DNA of 5,581 bases, taken from assembly GCA_001795975.1 (NCBI GenBank), contig MGLG01000038.1, forward strand, positions 1,683 through 7,263. The letters run 5' to 3'. The notes beneath the pieces were generated by a model. The model did no database searches. It saw only the letters and a list, made by a program, of their open reading frames with translations, and was not told the origin of the DNA. This document shows positions 1 through 3,346 of the stretch, one piece after another. A program made the position numbers and the translations under genes. The stretch comes from Candidatus Yanofskybacteria bacterium RIFOXYD1_FULL_42_10. GTDB lineage: Bacteria > Patescibacteriota > Minisyncoccia > 2-02-FULL-40-12 > GWA2-44-9. Numbering within the stretch: position 1 is the first letter of the stretch; every line of letters begins with the position of its first letter.

Positions 1-599
1 TAAGCCGATTCAATTACCGCATAATCGGCCTCTTTGACAAAAACAGTCGGCTGAAGCAATGGTGTAGGCGGGTTGCCCAAGTCGCCGGAAAAATATATTT
101 TTTTGCCGTCAAAACTTATTTCAATTATTGAAGAACCCAAAATATGTCCGGCATCCAATAACCGGGCCGTTAACCCGTCATCAAGCTCTATTTTTTCTTC
201 ATAATCCGCGCCCCGCGCCAAAGACAAAACACCCTCAAGATCTTCGGCGTTAAAAAGAGGTTCATGTCCGGCCTTCGCGGCTTCTTGTTTTATTAAATTT
301 AAATTATCCGGCAAAGCTGTCCGAATCATATCCAAGGTCGGTTTGGAAGCAATCATCTCTCCGCGGAATCCTTCTTTAAATAATTTGGGTAAGCGGCCGG
401 AGTGGTCGGTATGGCTGTGAGTTACAAAAACATAATTTATCTCTTTGGGATCGTAGGCAAATTTTTCATAGTTCATGCTTTCAGCGTATTTGGAACCCTG
501 AAATAATCCGCAGTCAATCAATATTTTTTTGCCGCCGCTATCAAGAAGATAATTCGCGCCGGTTACAATTTTGGTTCCTCCGTAAAATGTTATTCTCAT
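1..599 (-). CDS. MBL-fold metallo-hydrolase, RNase-like (beta-CASP type), 3' part missing
   Basis: Reading the minus strand from an ATG at 599 gives 199 codons with no stop before the window edge, so the C-terminal part is outside. The opening residues (FYGGTKIVTGANYLL, then ILIDCGLFQG at 26-35) are typical of the metallo-beta-lactamase superfamily branch related to CPSF73 and other RNA-processing nucleases. Metal-binding motifs seen are HSHTDH at 61-66 (the HxHxDH signature), a histidine in GHILGS at 151-156, and the aspartate of FSGDLGN at 170-176. The fragment ends at VIESA, just where the family normally continues with a T-Y-G motif before the beta-CASP insert. Known family members are cytoplasmic, two-zinc RNA nucleases; this role is inferred, since the beta-CASP domain is not visible. 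No Shine-Dalgarno sequence precedes the ATG (the leader is AT-rich, ending in TTTTT). The gene lies 99 bp downstream of the presenilin-like gene on the same strand, so it could be read from that operon or from a weak promoter in the spacer. Confidence 0.88.
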   Translation of the reverse strand, partial: MRITFYGGTKIVTGANYLLDSGGKKILIDCGLFQGSKYAESMNYEKFAYDPKEINYVFVTHSHTDHSGRLPKLFKEGFRGEMIASKPTLDMIRTALPDNLNLIKQEAAKAGHEPLFNAEDLEGVLSLARGADYEEKIELDDGLTARLLDAGHILGSSIIEISFDGKKIYFSGDLGNPPTPLLQPTVFVKEADYAVIESA

Positions 600-610
600 A
601 AAAATACTAC

Positions 611-670
611 ATTGTTAATTGATAATTGCTGATTGTTTTTTAACAATATAACAAGATAACAATTAACAAT
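611..670. repeat. AT-rich heptad repeat arranged as an inverted repeat
   Basis: Bases 611-638 are four units of 7 bp in perfect register: ATTGTTA, ATTGATA, ATTGCTG, ATTGTTT. On the opposite strand, 670-641 reads ATTGTTA, ATTGTTA, TCTTGTTA, TATTGTTA, which is the same motif with two 8-bp units. The outer 11 bp (611-621 and 660-670) are exact inverse complements, and an inner hairpin (632-637 with 642-647, loop TTTT) sits at the centre. The block fills most of the 99-bp spacer between the presenilin-like gene and the MBL-fold gene. It could form a long AT-rich hairpin in RNA. It has no GC stem, so a terminator role is uncertain, and I see no convincing promoter within it. Confidence 0.75.
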
Positions 671-698
671 AATTCAAACAATTGCAACTTTAATAATT

Positions 699-1562
699 TT
701 AACCACTTAAAAATATTGCCGTCAAATAACCAATTATTGATAATGTCGCGATGGGCGGCAAGGCGGCCATAGGCGCCCGCTTTTTTTGATTTACAAAAAT
801 TAAATGGGTCGCAAAAAGTCCGGCAACCGAAAACAAACCCACGATAACGGCTTGGGTCAATGAGGTTTTAACCAAAGAACTTGCCAAAATCAAAGGCACC
901 GCCGTATCGCCCGAACCCAATATCATAAACTGATCACCCGCCCGCGCATGCGCTTCTTTTTTATTGGAAAAAAAGCCTTTAAATCCCGAGGGGATAAGAA
1001 AACCAAAGGCCGCCCCGCTTTCCAGCATATTCTTGGCTAATTCAATCATGTGTTTGGTTTTATAAACCGCCAAAATATCATAAAAAGACAAGGCAACCAG
1101 AAAAAACACAGCAATGGTCGGAGATACGCTCAAGCCGGCCAACGCGCCGATGCCGGCAATGCCTAAGATAACGCCGACATTATGCATAAAAACATTTTTT
1201 ATTGATATGAAAAGAATCAGTATTAAAATCGTCAAAATAAAATCCCAGGAATAATAGGCCATTCGAGCAAAATCAAAAGCTCCAAAAACAAACTGGGCGC
1301 CCCCGAAAACAATAACCACCAAAAATAACCTAAAAAACCAATGAGCGGCTTTTTTGTACTTGAAAGCAAAAATAAAAAACAAAAAAATCAAACCCGCGGA
1401 AACGATATCCGCATATGAAAATTTAAAATTAGAAATTGGAATAACACTGGAAAATGAAGAATACTTGTAAGCCGTAAAAATCCCCAAAGCCATCGTGGAG
1501 GCGAACATAATAAGTATTTTTAAAAATAATTGCGGCTTGAATATCATAGTTATCTTATCCAT
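699..1562 (-). CDS. Presenilin/signal-peptide-peptidase family intramembrane aspartyl protease (A22-like)
   Basis: This 287-residue, very hydrophobic protein has about nine predicted membrane segments (roughly 10-31, 50-67, 76-95, 107-121, 128-147, 148-165, 210-230, 235-257, 266-285). Three signatures of the GxGD proteases occur in the right order. The first is FYD at 160-162 in the sixth segment (catalytic Asp162). The second is GSGD at 216-219 at the start of the seventh segment (catalytic Asp219). The third is AALPP at 266-270 before the last segment, matching the PAL motif that helps shape the active site. The length fits the compact archaeal presenilin homologues better than the larger eukaryotic proteins. 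Such enzymes cut transmembrane helices inside the bilayer; the substrate here is unknown. The ATG at 1562 overlaps the upstream gene by 13 bp, which suggests translational coupling. A second ATG five codons later (1547) is an alternative start, and neither has a clear ribosome binding site. The gene is last in a three-gene operon with a cupredoxin-like and a small membrane protein. Confidence 0.87.
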   Translation of the reverse strand: MDKITMIFKPQLFLKILIMFASTMALGIFTAYKYSSFSSVIPISNFKFSYADIVSAGLIFLFFIFAFKYKKAAHWFFRLFLVVIVFGGAQFVFGAFDFARMAYYSWDFILTILILILFISIKNVFMHNVGVILGIAGIGALAGLSVSPTIAVFFLVALSFYDILAVYKTKHMIELAKNMLESGAAFGFLIPSGFKGFFSNKKEAHARAGDQFMILGSGDTAVPLILASSLVKTSLTQAVIVGLFSVAGLFATHLIFVNQKKRAPMAALPPIATLSIIGYLTAIFLSG

Positions 1563-1828
1563 GGTTTGGAAGGATATTGTTGAATCAAATATTTGTAACC
1601 CTTGCCTTCCGGAATTTGAATTTCGTTCTCATTAAGCCATGTTTTAATCAGGGCGCGTTCGGTCCCGGAGATGGTTTTAACTTTTACTTCCTGAGCGTTT
1701 AAAACTTCCGTATCGGATTGAAGATTTTTTAAAGAAATAAAAATAAGACCGATAAAAAATGCGGCAAGAAGCGAAATAAAAACCGCTCCAATATATGATT
1801 CCACTTTGGCGGTAAATGGATTGCTCAT
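1550..1828 (-). CDS. Small single-pass membrane protein of unknown function
   Basis: The product has 92 residues: a short N-terminal tail, one clear transmembrane helix at about 13-33, then a polar domain of about 58 residues probably outside the cytoplasm. That domain holds the segment ERALIKTWLNENEI (57-70) and ends in a Y-P-S-K-P-W tail (85-90). I do not recognise a named family. The helix-W-L-x-x-N pattern and the P-x-x-P-W ending resemble short anchored proteins I associate with Patescibacteria, but this is a weak recollection. Its ATG overlaps the cupredoxin-like gene's stop as ATGA (1828-1825), and its 3' end overlaps the protease gene by 13 bp, so the three products are probably made together. 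There is no Shine-Dalgarno sequence, in keeping with coupled translation. A single-pass protein encoded next to an intramembrane protease could be a partner or a substrate, which is inference only. Confidence 0.8.
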   Translation of the reverse strand: MSNPFTAKVESYIGAVFISLLAAFFIGLIFISLKNLQSDTEVLNAQEVKVKTISGTERALIKTWLNENEIQIPEGKGYKYLIQQYPSKPWIR

Positions 1829-2316
1829 CGCACTATTATTGTTCCCGCTTCTTTAATATTTTTTTCGTTGTGATATCCAAAAATTCCTTTGGCGGCGAAA
1901 GTAAACGAAAAATAACTCCCTTGCGGTATATCGCCGACGCTGTCAAAACCGACTAAATCATTGTGTTCAGGATGCGGATCGGAAATTACTCTGATTGAGA
2001 AAATACCGTCGTTCTTGAATCTTACGGTATCTCCGGCATGAATCTTTAAATTAGTCGGACTGAATACGCCGGCTTTATATGAAATGGTATAAAGGCGTGG
2101 CTGTCTTGTTTCTGAAGGAGATTCAGTGTAAGAAGGCACCGGTTCGGTATTATCGCTCAAACCGGAACGGCCAAAAATATTTATCGCCGCAACCATTAAT
2201 ATCAGCGCTGATATTATCAAAGCCCAAAATATCCCCGGCCCGCTTAACGGCTGAATTTTTCTTCTTTCCTTCTTTACCGCAAGCTGCGGTTCAAATTGTG
2301 GCGGTATGCTATCCAT
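1825..2316 (-). CDS. Membrane-anchored cupredoxin-like protein with degenerate copper site
   Basis: This 163-residue protein has a charged cytoplasmic N-terminus (1-27, with KKERRK at 15-20) and one membrane helix at about 28-48. A Ser/Thr/Pro-rich linker (53-73) leads to an outer beta-sandwich domain (75-163). The domain reads like a plastocyanin/cupredoxin: VFSPTNLKIHAGDTVRF at 84-100, DPHPEHND at 113-120, then GYHN at 147-150 and a final AGTIIV strand at 157-162. In true type 1 copper proteins the last loop is Y-(H)-C-x-x-H-P-x-M. Here Cys is replaced by Asn150 and the following His and Met are absent, so blue-copper binding is doubtful. His115, His118 and His149 could still bind a metal. 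The ATG at 2316 is the first usual start after an in-frame TAA (2451-2449) and lies at the edge of a mobile-like repeat. It has no Shine-Dalgarno sequence. It is the first gene of the operon that ends with the presenilin-like protease. Confidence 0.83.
   Translation of the reverse strand: MDSIPPQFEPQLAVKKERRKIQPLSGPGIFWALIISALILMVAAINIFGRSGLSDNTEPVPSYTESPSETRQPRLYTISYKAGVFSPTNLKIHAGDTVRFKNDGIFSIRVISDPHPEHNDLVGFDSVGDIPQGSYFSFTFAAKGIFGYHNEKNIKEAGTIIVR
2311..2316. repeat. Left copy of 6-bp direct repeat ATCCAT (putative target duplication)
   Basis: ATCCAT here matches 2497-2502 exactly, and the two copies abut the two ends of the 180-bp element. On the minus strand this copy reads ATGGAT, which is the start codon and second codon of the cupredoxin-like gene. 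Confidence 0.75.
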
Positions 2317-2496
2317 CCCGTACGAAGTAGCTGCAATGCAGTTATGCTCATAAGTTATGCGTCCCGAACGAAGTAAGAAACTTTTGGTTTCTGCCGAAAT
2401 AATATTTCGGACTTCGTACGGGATGCGCGCAAAACTACTTTTATTATTTTATTTAATACCCCGTTCGTTTAACCCGTTAGGGCTACTTCGTTCGGG
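2317..2496. mobile_element. 180-bp miniature element with 15-bp terminal inverted repeats
   Basis: The left end CCCGTACGAAGTAGC (2317-2331) and the right end GCTACTTCGTTCGGG (2482-2496) are inverse complements with one mismatch. Exact 6-bp direct repeats (ATCCAT) flank the element, as a transposition target duplication would. It contains no transposase gene and so would be non-autonomous. Internally it has small palindromes (TTATG-CT-CATAA at 2342-2353, CCC-GTTA-GGG at 2473-2482), an AT-rich stretch (2431-2458) and a second, nested element of the same family at 2363-2422. Without the nested copy and its 6-bp duplication it would be 114 bp. It separates the promoter at 2510-2539 from the cupredoxin start codon, so its transcript would form a strongly folded leader. 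Alternative explanations are a REP/BIME-like palindromic cluster or a regulatory RNA leader. Confidence 0.72.
2363..2422. mobile_element. 60-bp nested miniature element of the same family
   Basis: The ends CCCGAACGAAGT (2363-2374) and ACTTCGTACGGG (2411-2422) are inverse complements with one mismatch. The flanks are near-identical hexamers, ATGCGT (2357-2362) and ATGCGC (2423-2428), consistent with an aged 6-bp target duplication. Between the arms are two hairpins packed end to end: AGAAAC-TTTTG-GTTTCT (2376-2392) and CCGAAAT-AAT-ATTTCGG (2394-2410). With only one spare base before each hairpin, a transcript would fold as a compact three-way junction. It lies inside the 180-bp element, so if both are insertions this one is younger. 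Confidence 0.65.
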
Positions 2497-2502
2497 ATCC
2501 AT
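2449..2502 (-). other. Possible 17-codon upstream ORF in the cupredoxin leader
   Basis: An ATG at 2502 opens 17 codons (MDPERSSPNGLNERGIK) and stops at TAA (2451-2449). The ATG begins seven bases after the -10 box, so it could be translated from an essentially leaderless message. It is the promoter-proximal copy of the duplicated ATGGAT and is in the same frame as the cupredoxin start 186 bp downstream. It is probably a relic of the original start codon cut off by the inserted element. I do not think the peptide itself is selected. Confidence 0.3.
2497..2502. repeat. Right copy of 6-bp direct repeat ATCCAT (putative target duplication)
   Basis: This copy is identical to 2311-2316. It sits directly after the right inverted repeat and seven bases downstream of the -10 box on the minus strand, where it reads ATGGAT. 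Confidence 0.75.
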
Positions 2503-2509
2503 CTTTTAA

Positions 2510-2539
2510 ATTATATCATAAGCATCAAAATATTAACAA
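2510..2539 (-). promoter_or_regulatory. Sigma70-type promoter with extended -10 for the cupredoxin-protease operon
   Basis: On the minus strand a perfect TATAAT (2515-2510) is preceded by TGA (2518-2516), giving an extended -10 of TGATATAAT. A -35-like TTGTTA (2539-2534) lies 18 bases upstream. Transcription would start near 2503, so the message carries the whole repeat element as a leader of about 185 nt before the cupredoxin ATG. The -35 lies in the T-tract of the preceding terminator. Confidence 0.72.
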
Positions 2540-2565
2540 AACGAAAACCCCCTGGAACAAGGGGG
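2540..2565 (-). terminator. Rho-independent terminator of the HNH-type gene
   Basis: In minus-strand sense, a CCCCCT stem half (2565-2560) pairs with AGGGGG (2553-2548) across a 6-nt loop and is followed by TTTTCGTTTTG. It begins 10 bp after the HNH gene stop codon. On the plus strand no T-tract follows, so it works in one direction only. Two further C residues on the minus strand (2567-2566) extend the run but do not pair. Confidence 0.8.
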
Positions 2566-2574
2566 GGATAAACT

Positions 2575-3225
2575 TCACCGCCGGCTGATATCGGACATTA
2601 CTTCATTGAAAATAATTTTTGCTCCGGAGAGCGATATCGCCTCTGAACCAAAACAATATAGAATCGTCCGCTTTCTGATTGGCCGGCTTGCGGCTTGCAA
2701 GATCATTTTTTGGAAATTATCATCCGACAACAGGTATTTTCTATCCGCCATTTTTCTGCCAAAGATCATGAAAAACATCTTATATTTTAAAAAATTTCGA
2801 GCGGCCTTAATGTCTTTGCCTTTAAAACAATGAAGCCACTTTTTTTGTAAATAATTCGTTTGAAACAATTCGGTGAGAAGACGCGTTTTCTTCTCTTCAA
2901 ATATCACGATATTTTGAACGGTTTCATTTTCTACGCGGCAAACATTTAACCAAACCGGACAAATTTTTTCTTGGCGGAAACGAAATATCAAATTATGAAT
3001 TTGGTCAAGCGATTCCCAAATTTCAAAAATGGTCATATTCCAAAAAAGACTGTGCCATGCCTCATGCCGATTTTGTTCAAATGGAAATATGTTAAATTCA
3101 TCATTTTTGAAACTCTTTTGACTCTTGGGAATACGGCTTTTGGGAATAAGGTGGTCCAGCGTGATTTTATCGCCAAAAGAAGAACGATATAATCGGCGAA
3201 GTCGTTTTAGGGATTTGCCAGCCAA
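2575..3225 (-). CDS. HNH-type endonuclease-like protein
   Basis: This 216-residue soluble, basic protein is read from a TTG codon at 3225. Near the N-terminus it shows an HNH-like core: LDHLIPKSR at 23-31 (Asp24-His25), FNIFPF at 44-49 (Asn45), and RHEAWH at 53-58 (His54, His58). This is the H...N...H arrangement of beta-beta-alpha metal nucleases without zinc-binding cysteine pairs. The remaining 150 residues form a Lys/Arg/Phe-rich, probably helical region that I do not recognise. Known HNH proteins nick or cut DNA or RNA with one divalent metal; the target here is unknown. TTG is the only usual start between an in-frame TAA (3243-3241) and the motif, and it has the best ribosome binding site in the window. 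The gene has its own promoter and terminator, so it is a single-gene unit between two operons. It is not obviously part of a restriction, toxin or mobile module. Product confidence is lower than gene confidence. Confidence 0.75.
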   Translation of the reverse strand: MAGKSLKRLRRLYRSSFGDKITLDHLIPKSRIPKSQKSFKNDEFNIFPFEQNRHEAWHSLFWNMTIFEIWESLDQIHNLIFRFRQEKICPVWLNVCRVENETVQNIVIFEEKKTRLLTELFQTNYLQKKWLHCFKGKDIKAARNFLKYKMFFMIFGRKMADRKYLLSDDNFQKMILQAASRPIRKRTILYCFGSEAISLSGAKIIFNEVMSDISRR

Positions 3226-3231
3226 GCGCCG

Positions 3232-3239
3232 CTCCTTTT
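3232..3239 (-). promoter_or_regulatory. Ribosome binding site AAAAGGAG fixing the TTG start
   Basis: On the minus strand AAAAGGAG ends six bases before the TTG at 3225. It is the only strong Shine-Dalgarno sequence in the window and, with the in-frame TAA just upstream, it settles the start of the HNH-type gene. Confidence 0.85.
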
Positions 3240-3262
3240 GTTAACGAACCTTTGATGAAAAA

Positions 3263-3291
3263 AGAATATTCTTATTGATTAAAACCGTCAA
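3263..3291 (-). promoter_or_regulatory. Sigma70-type promoter for the HNH-type gene
   Basis: On the minus strand a -35 of TTGACG (3291-3286) is followed after exactly 17 bases by a -10 of TATTCT (3268-3263). That is five of six and four of six consensus bases. The start point would be near 3256, giving a leader of about 30 nt with the AAAAGGAG site. Five bases of the -35 (TTGAC) come from the hexamer that is repeated on the far side of the adjacent 48-bp element. Confidence 0.68.
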
Positions 3292-3292
3292 C
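3287..3292. repeat. Left copy of 6-bp direct repeat GTCAAC (putative target duplication)
   Basis: GTCAAC matches 3341-3346 exactly. Because the element and the right flank both continue with CCCG, the naive direct repeat is 10 bp (3287-3296 and 3341-3350). On the minus strand this copy supplies TTGAC of the HNH promoter -35. Confidence 0.7.
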
Positions 3293-3340
3293 CCCGAACG
3301 AAGTCGCGAGGGCTCACAGCGCGCCCCTACTTCGTACGGG
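3293..3340. mobile_element. 48-bp miniature element of the same family
   Basis: The ends CCCGAACGAAGT (3293-3304) and ACTTCGTACGGG (3329-3340) are inverse complements with one mismatch at the same position as in the other two elements. GTCAAC flanks both sides. The 24-bp interior is GC-rich, unlike the AT-rich surroundings, and can form a small hairpin (AGGGC at 3309-3313 with GCCCCT at 3323-3328, one C bulged). It fills the space between the murE stop codon and the HNH promoter. As RNA it forms a stable hairpin just after the murE stop, which could protect or weakly terminate the message, but no T-tract follows directly. Confidence 0.7.
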
Positions 3341-3346
3341 GTCAAC
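3341..3346. repeat. Right copy of 6-bp direct repeat GTCAAC (putative target duplication)
   Basis: This copy is identical to 3287-3292 and directly abuts the right end of the 48-bp element. On the minus strand it reads GTTGAC and contains the TGA stop codon of the murE-like gene (3344-3342). Confidence 0.7.

Noticed and set aside
611..670. Intrinsic terminator or promoter between the protease and MBL-fold genes
   Set aside because: The stem is almost entirely A-T, and the possible -35/-10 pairs are low-quality matches expected by chance in such AT-rich DNA.
1825..1827. UGA read as an amino acid (recoded Gracilibacteria-type code)
   Set aside because: The TGA forms a normal ATGA overlap with the next gene's start, and murE ends at its TGA just where the Mur ligase fold should finish.
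2317..2460. Upstream extension of the cupredoxin-like protein
   Set aside because: The frame is open back to TAA at 2451-2449 but holds no ATG, GTG or TTG, and the translated stretch is repeat sequence.
2317..2496. CRISPR array or tandem regulatory repeats
   Set aside because: The repeated units alternate in orientation as inverted pairs, have unequal spacing and interiors made of hairpins, and there are no cas genes nearby.
2315..2498. Riboswitch or tRNA-like RNA based on the three-way junction
   Set aside because: No known aptamer or tRNA consensus bases were seen, and the same arms recur in an unrelated place (3293-3340) with different interiors, which fits a repeat element better.
3293..3340. 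Standard intrinsic terminator for the murE unit
   Set aside because: The hairpin is strong, but no T-tract follows at once on the minus strand; the next T-run is about 8 bases away, after GGTTGACGG-like sequence.
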